From Phoenicibacter sp963588595 (lineage in GTDB: Bacteria; Actinomycetota; Coriobacteriia; Coriobacteriales; Eggerthellaceae), in assembly GCA_963588595.1 (NCBI GenBank), contig CAVAIA010000032.1, positions 1-45,686 of the forward strand: a stretch of 45,686 nt of DNA, read 5' to 3'. The notes under the pieces are model-generated. The model searched no databases. It had not been told where the DNA came from and saw only the letters and a list, made by a program, of their open reading frames with translations. The stretch's first letter is position 1. The number at the start of each line of letters is the position of its first letter. Both the position numbers and the translations under genes were made by a program. Shown here one piece after another: positions 6,944-14,596 of this stretch.

Positions 6944-8293
6944 CTATAGGCTCGACAGATCGGTGCTCGTTAATTGTTTGTTTTGAGTTTCGTCCTTATT
7001 TTTCTTGCTCGTGGTCTCGCCGAATGTGTTGTTGGCAAGCTTTTGCTCCAAGCGCCCAACTAGTTTTGCAAGAGGGATTGTTATGACAAGGTAGAACAAA
7101 GCTGCAACGATATATGGCGTAATCGACCCAGTTGAGGCAACGATTGTTTTTGCATACATGACAACCTCCATGCATCCGACAGCTGCCAACATCGAAGTGT
7201 CTTTATAAAGCAAAATAAATTCGCTTGTCATCGTTGGGATAACTCTTCTTATAGTTTGAGGAATGATGACGTAGAGCATTGTTTGAGCACTATTCATTCC
7301 CAATGACCTCGATGCTTCGAATTGCCCAGAGTCTATAGATTGAATTCCGGCTCTAAATATCTCGCATAGATAGGCGCTTGAGTTCATCGCAAGAACGATA
7401 ACGCCCAGCAAAAATTCTGGGATTTTAATTCCAGCGAGCGGAAGTCCAAAAAATGCGATGTAGATTTGCAAAAAGAGGGGAGTTCCGCGAACAATGTTAA
7501 CATACGCTCCTGCGATCGCTCTTGTCACCTTAAATTTTGCGATCCTCATTAGTGCGAGCAAAAGACCAAATGGGATTGCAAGAGGAAACGCGCATGCGAC
7601 GATTCCGATCGCCATGAAAAAACCATTTAGAACAACAGGAAAACTTGTTGTTATAATAACCGGGTTTAAAAAGAGAAACAAAAACTTATTCGAGTTCCAA
7701 GCTTTGACCCAATCTTGAGCTTCTAGCCAATTGCTAATTTCTTTTGCAAGAGTTTTTTCAGCAACTATTATAGTTGGAATTCCTTCTATGTCTTGCTCAG
7801 ATCCATCTTTAAAGTATGAACCTGTTAATTGCATCTCTCCGCCAGTGGCAGGGAAATAAACTCCATATATTTCAAGACGCAGATAGGATCCTTGTGCCAG
7901 AGCATTATTAAAGTTAACTTCTAGCGTTTGTCCATTTGCAGAAAAAGTCGCTTTCACGTTTGATCTTGTCATCAAGTCTTCCCCTGAAAGGACGGTTGCC
8001 TTAGCATCATCGGTTGTAAACTTTGTGCCTTCTGGAAATGTTAGAGAAAGCTTGTCAAGGGCCTCTTCTTGAGAAAGTTGAGCTTCGAACGTGACTCTAG
8101 TTTCTGTGTTTCCCAAAACATCATTTCCGCTGTCAGAATTAGTTCTAGCTGTGCATTTCGCAACTTCTAGAGCTTCAGCGCTCATTGGCATAAATGTCGT
8201 GGCAAAAAAAGAAAAACATAAAATAAACAAGAAGCACCAAATTTTTGCGGTGCTTCTTGATGTTTTTTTCAAACTATCTTTTGTTCCTAACAT
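6944..8293 (-). CDS. Amino-acid ABC transporter permease with fused N-terminal extracytoplasmic domain
   Basis: This encodes 449 residues, about twice the usual 220 for a PAAT permease. Residues 1-42 form a signal or anchor helix (hydrophobic 17-33, then a possible cleavage after AEA). Residues about 43-185 are polar and beta-rich (FEAQLSQEEALDKLSLTFPE and onward), outside the membrane, and unlike any binding protein I recognise. From about 207 the protein is a normal permease with several membrane helices and a typical EAA loop (around FEASRSLGMN). The C-terminal 25 residues are polar. The binding-protein gene lies 23 bases upstream and the ATPase gene 25 bases downstream. No good ribosome-binding site precedes the ATG, so coupling to upstream translation is likely. 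The extra domain may dock the binding protein or bind a ligand; that is inference. Confidence 0.9.
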   Translation of the reverse strand: MLGTKDSLKKTSRSTAKIWCFLFILCFSFFATTFMPMSAEALEVAKCTARTNSDSGNDVLGNTETRVTFEAQLSQEEALDKLSLTFPEGTKFTTDDAKATVLSGEDLMTRSNVKATFSANGQTLEVNFNNALAQGSYLRLEIYGVYFPATGGEMQLTGSYFKDGSEQDIEGIPTIIVAEKTLAKEISNWLEAQDWVKAWNSNKFLFLFLNPVIITTSFPVVLNGFFMAIGIVACAFPLAIPFGLLLALMRIAKFKVTRAIAGAYVNIVRGTPLFLQIYIAFFGLPLAGIKIPEFLLGVIVLAMNSSAYLCEIFRAGIQSIDSGQFEASRSLGMNSAQTMLYVIIPQTIRRVIPTMTSEFILLYKDTSMLAAVGCMEVVMYAKTIVASTGSITPYIVAALFYLVITIPLAKLVGRLEQKLANNTFGETTSKKNKDETQNKQLTSTDLSSL

Positions 8294-8316
8294 CTAAAAA
8301 GAAATATTAAAAGTTA

Positions 8317-9135
8317 TTAGCCTAACCATTTTGTTGTTAACTCTTCAATTTTGCCATTGTTTTTTAGTTTATCTATTGCGTTGTTAACAGCTTTAAGAAG
8401 TTCTGGGTTGTCTTTAGAGATTGCTATTGCATATTCCTCTCCAGTTGCTATAGGCAAAACGACTTCTGCATCTGAGTAGGAAGTTTTAAGCATTTTTTGA
8501 ACTACTGCATAGTTTGTGCAAACGTAATTTGCTTGACCTGCCGCCATTGCAGCGAATGCATCAGTTGAATTTCCAAAAGGTTGAATTGTTGCGTTAGGGT
8601 AGTTCTCCTTGCAATAATCTTCCCCTGAAGTTCCTGATTGAACTGCAATAACAACGCCTTTTTGGTTGAGTTTTTCAGCTGCGTTGCTTTTGTTAACGTC
8701 CCCTCCTTTTGGAGCTGCAACTGCTAAGTCGTCTGTGTAATAGGAAGTTGAGAAGTCAACAGTTTTTTGTCTTTCAGGATCAACAGTGAAGCCTGAAATT
8801 CCCATGTCCGCTTGCCCTCCAGCAGCAATTCCAGCAAGAATTGTGTCGAATTGCAAGTTTTTGACTTTAACCGTCAAACCAAGCTCGTTTGCAATTTCAT
8901 TTGCAATGTCGATGTCAAGACCAACTGCTTGACCATTTTCTAAATTCTCAAATGGGGGGTAGTCGAGAGAAGATGCAACTGTTAAAGTTCCTTCTTCTAT
9001 CAATTTGTAGTCTGAAGAACTGTTGCTTGAACTTGTTGATTGTGTTTGTGAGTTGTTTGAAGAACAACCAAATAGAGCAAAAGTTAGTGCGATTAAACAT
9101 GCTAGTAGGGGCCACAAAAATCTAGTTTTTGTCAT
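8317..9135 (-). CDS. Amino-acid ABC transporter substrate-binding lipoprotein
   Basis: This encodes 272 residues with a lipoprotein signal peptide (hydrophobic 7-23, lipobox ending at Cys24), a serine/asparagine/glutamine-rich linker, and a periplasmic-binding-protein type II fold. SSLDYPPFENLENGQAVGLD and the following acidic segment are typical of family 3 polar amino-acid binding proteins. It is anchored outside the membrane and delivers ligand to the permease encoded next. It is the first gene of the operon, with AAGGAG seven bases before the ATG and an extended -10 promoter about 60 bases upstream. The specificity (glutamine, arginine, cystine or other) cannot be decided here. Confidence 0.95.
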   Translation of the reverse strand: MTKTRFLWPLLACLIALTFALFGCSSNNSQTQSTSSSNSSSDYKLIEEGTLTVASSLDYPPFENLENGQAVGLDIDIANEIANELGLTVKVKNLQFDTILAGIAAGGQADMGISGFTVDPERQKTVDFSTSYYTDDLAVAAPKGGDVNKSNAAEKLNQKGVVIAVQSGTSGEDYCKENYPNATIQPFGNSTDAFAAMAAGQANYVCTNYAVVQKMLKTSYSDAEVVLPIATGEEYAIAISKDNPELLKAVNNAIDKLKNNGKIEELTTKWLG

Positions 9136-9191
9136 GATTTCTCCTTTTTATAAGATGATTTATTAAAGCAATACATAAACGCTGAAACTAG

Positions 9192-9197
9192 ATTATA
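9192..9197 (-). promoter_or_regulatory. Extended -10 promoter of the amino-acid ABC operon
   Basis: On the minus strand TGCTATAAT is a perfect extended -10 (hexamer at 9197-9192). The predicted start near 9185 leaves a leader of about 50 bases before the ATG at 9135. No -35 is evident. The same TGCTATAATC sequence drives the divergent riboflavin kinase gene. Confidence 0.6.
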
Positions 9198-9270
9198 GCA
9201 TTAAGTAAATGCCTTGTTTTTTTCGGAAAGTTAATTTTCTATGAAATAGAACTAGGAAGGTTCACCTTGC

Positions 9271-9276
9271 TATAAT
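9271..9276 (+). promoter_or_regulatory. Extended -10 promoter placing the start of transcription at the riboflavin kinase ATG
   Basis: TGCTATAAT ends seven bases before the A of the ATG at 9283. The expected initiation site therefore coincides with the start codon, and no Shine-Dalgarno is present, so the mRNA is probably leaderless. Confidence 0.6.
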
Positions 9277-9282
9277 CAAGGT

Positions 9283-9678
9283 ATGAATTTGAGTTTAACC
9301 GATACAACAAGGTTTCCCAAGGTTAGAGGCATCGTTATCCATGGCAGGGGTCAGGGTGAGGCTTTAGGGTTTAGGACAGCGAATTTGACTGTCAAAAGAG
9401 AAGAAATCCCGGTTGAAGATGGTGTTTATGCAGCGTATGTTCAAGTTGACGATAGATGTTTTAAAGCGGCAGTGTCCGTTGGTGCGTCGCCTTTTTTTGA
9501 GGGTAAAACAACTTCAAATGTTGAATGTCATATTATTGATTTTGACGAGGATATTTATAACAAAACAATTCTGATTGAGTTTGTGAAATTTTTGCGACCT
9601 ATGATCAATTTTTCATCAAAGGAAGAGTTGGTAAAAACTGTTAAGAAAAACATAGAAGAGGTCAAGGATATTTTATAA
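9283..9678 (+). CDS. Stand-alone riboflavin kinase domain
   Basis: This encodes 131 residues matching the C-terminal kinase half of bifunctional RibF; the FAD synthetase half is absent. Riboflavin kinase makes FMN from riboflavin and ATP. Visible family features are HGRGQGEALGFRTANL near residues 20-35, where the usual nucleotide-binding PTAN reads RTAN; a VYAAYV strand; the SVGASPFF segment; and VECHIIDFDEDIY, which carries the catalytic glutamate position. The proline-to-arginine change in the PTAN motif is unusual and may alter ATP or metal binding. The gene stands alone between divergent transport genes and appears to be translated from a leaderless mRNA. It could be the sole flavokinase, a supplement to a RibF elsewhere, or a divergent paralogue. 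Confidence 0.82.
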   Translation: MNLSLTDTTRFPKVRGIVIHGRGQGEALGFRTANLTVKREEIPVEDGVYAAYVQVDDRCFKAAVSVGASPFFEGKTTSNVECHIIDFDEDIYNKTILIEFVKFLRPMINFSSKEELVKTVKKNIEEVKDIL

Positions 9679-9725
9679 ACCTAGAGTTTATTTATTGATT
9701 TAACACAACTTTAACCGATAAAGTG

Positions 9726-9754
9726 TTCAAAAACGCCCGCTTTGCATATATAAT
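9726..9754 (+). promoter_or_regulatory. Promoter of the SNF-family symporter gene
   Basis: TTCAAA (9726-9731) and TATAAT (9749-9754) are separated by 17 bases. Transcription would begin near 9761, giving a 56-base leader. The -10 is perfect and the -35 moderate. Confidence 0.55.
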
Positions 9755-9816
9755 CACTATGCGGTTTAAAGATAAGTAGCAAAAAATTATCCAATTTAAA
9801 TAAGAAAGAGAAAATT

Positions 9817-11211
9817 ATGGCAGACACAAGAGATGAAGACTTATCGAAAAGAAGCGAATGGACGAGCAAGGCAGCGTTTGTTCTGGCAGCCGCTGCGAGC
9901 GCTGTTGGTCTTGGGAATCTTTGGAGATTTCCTTACCTAGCTGCTAAATATGGCGGAGGAACCTTCCTTTTAGTCTATATCGTTCTTTTGTTCACATTTG
10001 GTGTGTCTCTTCTTTTGCTAGAGACTGCGTTTGGAAGAAAGACAGGTCTCTCAGCGATTTCTGCTTTTAAGTCCTATGGCAAAAAGTATGCATTTATCGG
10101 GATTTTAGCATCCGCAGTTCCGTTCATCATCACGTGTTATTATTGTGTCATTGGTGGCTGGGTGACAAAATATGCAGCTTCCTATTTGCTTGGCGGAGCT
10201 TCCGAAATCGCTAGCGACCCTGCAACTGCATTTTCCTCATTCATAACTTCGCCAGTTGAGTCTTTTGCTTGGGCATTTATTTTCGTTGGGGCGACAGTTT
10301 TAATCGTTGCGCTTGGCGTTGAAAAGGGTATTGAGAAATCAAACCTTGTCATGATGCCGCTTTTGCTTGTTATCGCTGTTGGAATCGCAATTTTCACTCT
10401 TGCACAACCTGGAGCAGCACAGGGCGCTGCTTATTATCTCTTGCCTGACTTTTCTAAGATTTCACCTGAGATTTTGATTGCTGCATTAGGGCAAATGTTT
10501 TACTCAATGAGTCTTGCGATGGGAATCATGATAACTTATGGTTCCTACACGAAGAAATCTTCTTCGCTAACTTCTTCCGCTGTTCAAGTCGCAGGATTCG
10601 ACTTTTCAGTTTCCTTCTTAGCAGGTTTGATGATAATTCCTGCAGCGTTTATCGGACTTGGCGGAGGAGATGCTATTGCCGCTAAAGCGGGTCCGTCTTT
10701 GATGTTTATCACTCTTCCAGAAGTGTTTGCTAAGATGGGGAGTTTTGGCGGAGCCATTGGCGCATTGTTCTTTATATTAGTTTTGTTTGCTGCTCTAACG
10801 AGCGCAATTTCACTAACAGAAACTCTTGTTTCAATTATTTGCGACGCAATGCGTTGCACAAGGAGAAAGGCGATAGTGATCGTTATCGTCTACTTTGCCG
10901 TTATGGTAACTTTTGTAAATTTAGGCTATAACAAACTTGACTTTATCCAACCGCTAGGTGCTGGGTCATCTATACTTGATTTCTTTGATTTCTTGAGCAA
11001 CACTGTTATGATGCCGATTGTTGCAATTTTGACTTGCATATTTGTCGGTTGGATAATTAAGCCAAAAGAGGTTATCGACGAGGTTCGCATTTCTTCTAAA
11101 TTCAAACTTGCTAAACCTTGGACGATAATGATTAAATACATCGCTCCAGTTTTAATTGCGCTAATTTTGATTACCTACACGGCAGCTCAATTCGGATTGA
11201 TGACAATTTAG
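9817..11211 (+). CDS. Sodium-dependent SNF-family (NSS) transporter
   Basis: This encodes a 464-residue polytopic membrane protein of the neurotransmitter:sodium symporter family, which imports amino acids or amines with Na+. The first helix has the hallmark AASAVGLGNLWRFPYLAAKYGG (about residues 28-49), the unwound TM1 region that forms sodium and substrate sites in LeuT. About eleven hydrophobic segments are visible; the serine-rich YSMSLAMGIMITYGSY segment fits TM6. The length fits bacterial members. The gene is monocistronic or heads a unit with ychF, whose start is 22 bases downstream. The substrate is not predictable from sequence alone; tryptophan, tyrosine or branched-chain residues are known for relatives. 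Confidence 0.95.
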   Translation: MADTRDEDLSKRSEWTSKAAFVLAAAASAVGLGNLWRFPYLAAKYGGGTFLLVYIVLLFTFGVSLLLLETAFGRKTGLSAISAFKSYGKKYAFIGILASAVPFIITCYYCVIGGWVTKYAASYLLGGASEIASDPATAFSSFITSPVESFAWAFIFVGATVLIVALGVEKGIEKSNLVMMPLLLVIAVGIAIFTLAQPGAAQGAAYYLLPDFSKISPEILIAALGQMFYSMSLAMGIMITYGSYTKKSSSLTSSAVQVAGFDFSVSFLAGLMIIPAAFIGLGGGDAIAAKAGPSLMFITLPEVFAKMGSFGGAIGALFFILVLFAALTSAISLTETLVSIICDAMRCTRRKAIVIVIVYFAVMVTFVNLGYNKLDFIQPLGAGSSILDFFDFLSNTVMMPIVAILTCIFVGWIIKPKEVIDEVRISSKFKLAKPWTIMIKYIAPVLIALILITYTAAQFGLMTI

Positions 11212-11233
11212 GGAAGGTTAAGAGGGTTTTTAT

Positions 11234-12298
11234 ATGTCGCTTTCAATTGGAATAGTTGGCTTGCCAAATGTTGGAAAGTCAACTCTTTTTACAGCTTTGA
11301 CAAACAAAGGAGGGTTGGCTGCAAATTACCCTTTTGCGACCATCGAGCCTAATGTTGGAATGGTTCCAGTTCCAGATAAGCGCCTCAATGAACTTGCAAA
11401 GATCGACAATCCTGCGCAAATTGTCCCTGCTATGGTTGAGTTTGTTGACATTGCAGGGCTCGTTGCTGGAGCTTCTAAGGGAGAAGGTTTAGGTAATCAA
11501 TTCCTAGCTAACATTCGCGAGTGCGATGCGATTTGTGAGATTGTTCGTTATTTTTCAGACGCGGACGTTATTCATGTTGATGGGAAAGTTGACCCTGAGA
11601 GTGATGTTGAGACAATTAAGACTGAACTTATCTTGGCTGACCTTGCAACTATAGAAAAAGCAATTGTTAGAGTTGAAAAAGAAGCAAAGCGTGATAAGTC
11701 AAAGTTAAAAAAGTATGAAGCGATGAAAAAAGTTAACGATGGGCTAAATGAAGGTCATCGTGCCAGGACTTTAGATTTAACAGATGATGAAATTGATGAG
11801 CTCTATGATTTGCACTTATTGACGATGAAGCCTTTTATTTATGTGGCTAACGTGGATGAGGATCAAATAACATCCGACATTGGAGAAATCGACGGTCTTG
11901 TGCCAGTTAAAATTTCAGCAAAAGTTGAAAGTGAGCTTATAGATCTTTCTCAAGATGAGCGAAAAGAATATCTCGAGACTTTAGGAATTGAGGAGAGTGG
12001 TCTTGAGCGTCTTGTTAGAGAGACTTATCACTTGTTAGGCTTGCAAAGTTTTTTCACATCTGGAGAAAAAGAAACTAGGGCGTGGACAATTCATATAGGA
12101 GACACTGCTCCGAAAGCTGCGGGCGTCATTCATTCTGATTTTGAGAGAGGCTTTATCAAGGCAGAAACGACTTCGTTTGATGATTACGTTGAGCTTGGTG
12201 GGGAGTCAGGTTGTCGCGAAAAAGGAAAACTTCGTCAAGAAGGCAAAGATTATGTTGTTCAAGATGGAGATGTTATAACCTTTAAATTCAATGTTTAG
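11234..12298 (+). CDS. ychF: Ribosome-associated ATPase/GTPase YchF (OLA1 family)
   Basis: This encodes a 354-residue Obg-like P-loop protein. G1 is GLPNVGKST at residues 8-16, followed by ALTNKGGLAANYPFATIEPN as switch I; G3 is DIAGLVAGA; the G4 position reads NVDE in place of NKxD, as expected for this family, which prefers ATP. A coiled-coil insertion (around KEAKRDKSKLKKYEAMKK) and a C-terminal TGS domain are present. YchF binds ribosomes and influences start-codon selection and oxidative stress responses in other bacteria. AGAGGG precedes the ATG. The distance to the upstream symporter gene is small enough for co-transcription. Confidence 0.97.
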   Translation: MSLSIGIVGLPNVGKSTLFTALTNKGGLAANYPFATIEPNVGMVPVPDKRLNELAKIDNPAQIVPAMVEFVDIAGLVAGASKGEGLGNQFLANIRECDAICEIVRYFSDADVIHVDGKVDPESDVETIKTELILADLATIEKAIVRVEKEAKRDKSKLKKYEAMKKVNDGLNEGHRARTLDLTDDEIDELYDLHLLTMKPFIYVANVDEDQITSDIGEIDGLVPVKISAKVESELIDLSQDERKEYLETLGIEESGLERLVRETYHLLGLQSFFTSGEKETRAWTIHIGDTAPKAAGVIHSDFERGFIKAETTSFDDYVELGGESGCREKGKLRQEGKDYVVQDGDVITFKFNV

Positions 12299-12385
12299 AA
12301 TTTTGTTTTAAACTCTGTGATAAAATTTAGCACGTTAAATTTATAGTATCTAGTTAAAAGTTTTTATAAGAGAGGTTATTGAAAA

Positions 12386-13183
12386 ATGTCAGGACATTCA
12401 AAGTGGGCGACAACTAAACATAGAAAAGCAGCGCAAGACTCAAAAAGAAGTGCGCTATTTTCAAAGCTTTGCCGAAATATAACGGTTGCAGCTAAAGAAG
12501 GCGGAGATCCAAATCCAGAGAATAACGCTTCTCTCGCTGCGGCAATCGATAAAGCGAAGGGATATTCTCTTCCAAAAGATAAAATCAAAACAGCTATCGA
12601 CAAGGCATTCGGAAGTGGCAAAGATGCTGCTAGCTATAAAACCGTTGTTTATGAGGGATATGGACCAGCGGGTGTTGCAGTTTATTGTGAAGCTTTGACT
12701 GACAACTTGAACAGGACAGCAGCCGACGTAAGAAGCACTTTTTCTCACGCTGGAGGAAACTTAGGAACGAGCGGATCTGTTGCTTTTCAATTTGAGAGCA
12801 AAGGTCAAATCCTTGTTGCCAAAGAGATTGACAAAGGCAAGAAGGAAGGCATGGTTGCTAACGGTGCTGCGGGAGATGAAGATGAATTTATGTTAGCAGT
12901 GGCTGACGCTGGTGGAGAAGATTATGAAGATGCGGGCGATGAGTGGGTTGTCTACACTGCAGCTGGCGATCTTAACACTGTTAAGGTTGCGCTCGCAGAC
13001 GCTGGAATTGAGATCAAGGGTGCAGAGCTAACGATGATTCCGACCAATCCTTCTGAAGTTTCTTTGTCTGATGCAAAGAAAGTTATGCGCTTGATTGACA
13101 AGCTCGAAGAATTGGAAGATTTGCAAAACGTCTACCACACAGCTGATATAACCGAAGAGATAGCTGCTCAATTAGACGACTAA
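12386..13183 (+). CDS. YebC/TACO1/PmpR family protein
   Basis: This encodes 265 residues beginning with the family signature GHSKWATTKHRKAAQDSKR and continuing through AGGNLGTSGSVAFQFESKG, both diagnostic. Members are either DNA-binding transcription regulators (PmpR type) or translation factors that relieve ribosome stalling at polyproline (YebC2/TACO1 type); the sequence here does not settle which. The ATG has GAGAGG 11 bases upstream. The gene follows ychF after an 87-base gap. It converges with the aminotransferase gene, and only ten bases separate the two stops. Confidence 0.93.
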   Translation: MSGHSKWATTKHRKAAQDSKRSALFSKLCRNITVAAKEGGDPNPENNASLAAAIDKAKGYSLPKDKIKTAIDKAFGSGKDAASYKTVVYEGYGPAGVAVYCEALTDNLNRTAADVRSTFSHAGGNLGTSGSVAFQFESKGQILVAKEIDKGKKEGMVANGAAGDEDEFMLAVADAGGEDYEDAGDEWVVYTAAGDLNTVKVALADAGIEIKGAELTMIPTNPSEVSLSDAKKVMRLIDKLEELEDLQNVYHTADITEEIAAQLDD

Positions 13184-13193
13184 GCGAAGTCTT

Positions 13194-14447
13194 CTATTTC
13201 TCTTTTTCGCTAGCGGCAATCTTTGTTGCAAGCACTAAAACATCAATAGCTATATTCAATTCGTCGATGCTTGGCATGCTTGGCGCGATTCGTATGTTTT
13301 CGTCGTTTGCATCATCTCCTAGTGGATAGGTTGCTCCTGCTTGTGTGAATTTAACGCCGAGCTCATTTGCAATTTCAACGACCCTTTTTGCGGTTCCTTT
13401 AGGCGCGTTAAAACTAATAAAATACCCTCCCTTTGGTTTTGACCAACTGACGTTCTCAAAACCGGAAAACCCTGCTTGAAGTTTTTCGTCAACCGCTTGA
13501 AACTTAGGTCGCAAAATTTCAGCATGTTTTCTCATGTGGTTTTTAATTCCATTTGCATTTTTGAAGAATAGAACATGCCTTATTTGGTTGATTTTGTCAG
13601 ATCCTATCATTTGGGCGCTTAAATGTTTTTTTGCATCATTTAAGTTCGCTTCACTCATTGCCATTGCCGCGATTGAGGCTCCTGGGAATGAGGCCTTTGA
13701 CAAACTCGAAAATTTGAAATACCTATCTTCATTTCCTGCCTCTTTGCATGTTTTTGCTATGTCGAGGACGTGTTCTTGGTTGTTTTCTTCATAAAGGTGG
13801 TGAACGCAATAAGCGTTGTCCCAATATATTCTAAAGTCGGGAGCTGCGCATTTCATGGAAGCGAGACGTTTGACAACTTTGTCGCTATAAGTCACTCCGC
13901 TTGGGTTTGAATATTGAGGAACGCACCAAATTCCTTTCACCGAATCATCATTTTCAACTAGAAGCTCAACTTGATCCATGTCTGGGCCGTCTTTAAGCAA
14001 GGAGACGTTTATCATTTCGATTCCAAAATTTTCACAAATTTTAAAATGTCTGTCATACCCTGGAACAGGGCAAAGAAATTTGATTTTTTTTGTTTTCGAT
14101 TGCTCGTTAAAGGGAGGCTGTCCTCCAACCCCAAATTGCATTGAGCGTTGAACGCAATCATGCATTAAAGTTAAACTTGAACTTCCAATGACTAAAACAT
14201 TATTAGGATTTTCTTGCATAAGTTCAGCGAAGAGTTCACGAGCTTCCGTAATACCTTCTAAAAGCCCATAATTTCTGAAATCTAGATTGTCAACTCCAGA
14301 CAATGGAACATCAAACTTCAAAAGATCTTTAGAAAGCTCCAGCTGCTCTGCGCATGGCTTTCCGCGCGTCATATCAATTTTTAAATTTTTAGCCGACAAT
14401 TCATCGAATTGTTTTTTAAGAGGATCGAGATCGTTTAATTTGATCAT
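13194..14447 (-). CDS. Aspartate aminotransferase, class Ic (MocR-like, PF12897 type)
   Basis: This encodes a 417-residue fold-type I PLP enzyme. The N-terminal LKIDMTRGKPCAEQLELS (22-39) is the hallmark of the Actinobacterial class to which Mycobacterium Rv3722c, the main aspartate aminotransferase there, belongs. Active-site features are NPSG (181-184), Asp210 and Tyr213 in the PLP pocket, and the Schiff-base lysine Lys251 in SSLSKASFPGA. It should interconvert aspartate and oxaloacetate with glutamate/2-oxoglutarate. It stands alone on the minus strand; AAGGAG is 13 bases before the ATG. The ATG was accepted because the conserved start of the domain follows closely. Confidence 0.92.
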   Translation of the reverse strand: MIKLNDLDPLKKQFDELSAKNLKIDMTRGKPCAEQLELSKDLLKFDVPLSGVDNLDFRNYGLLEGITEARELFAELMQENPNNVLVIGSSSLTLMHDCVQRSMQFGVGGQPPFNEQSKTKKIKFLCPVPGYDRHFKICENFGIEMINVSLLKDGPDMDQVELLVENDDSVKGIWCVPQYSNPSGVTYSDKVVKRLASMKCAAPDFRIYWDNAYCVHHLYEENNQEHVLDIAKTCKEAGNEDRYFKFSSLSKASFPGASIAAMAMSEANLNDAKKHLSAQMIGSDKINQIRHVLFFKNANGIKNHMRKHAEILRPKFQAVDEKLQAGFSGFENVSWSKPKGGYFISFNAPKGTAKRVVEIANELGVKFTQAGATYPLGDDANDENIRIAPSMPSIDELNIAIDVLVLATKIAASEKEK

Positions 14448-14596
14448 TATATGCTCTGGGCTCCTTTTGTCTTTTACAATAGCTCAACCGTTATTTTTTT
14501 GGGTTACAATTATTTTTTAATTATTAAGTGAATATGATAACGCTGCAATGTCACAAGTTGCATGATGTTTGCCCGTTTAAGGAGAAAGTCGATAAA

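Noticed and set aside
13183..13211. Bidirectional terminator between the convergent YebC-family and aminotransferase genes
   Set aside because: Only a six-base stem with a 17-base loop can be drawn and no consistent T-run follows.
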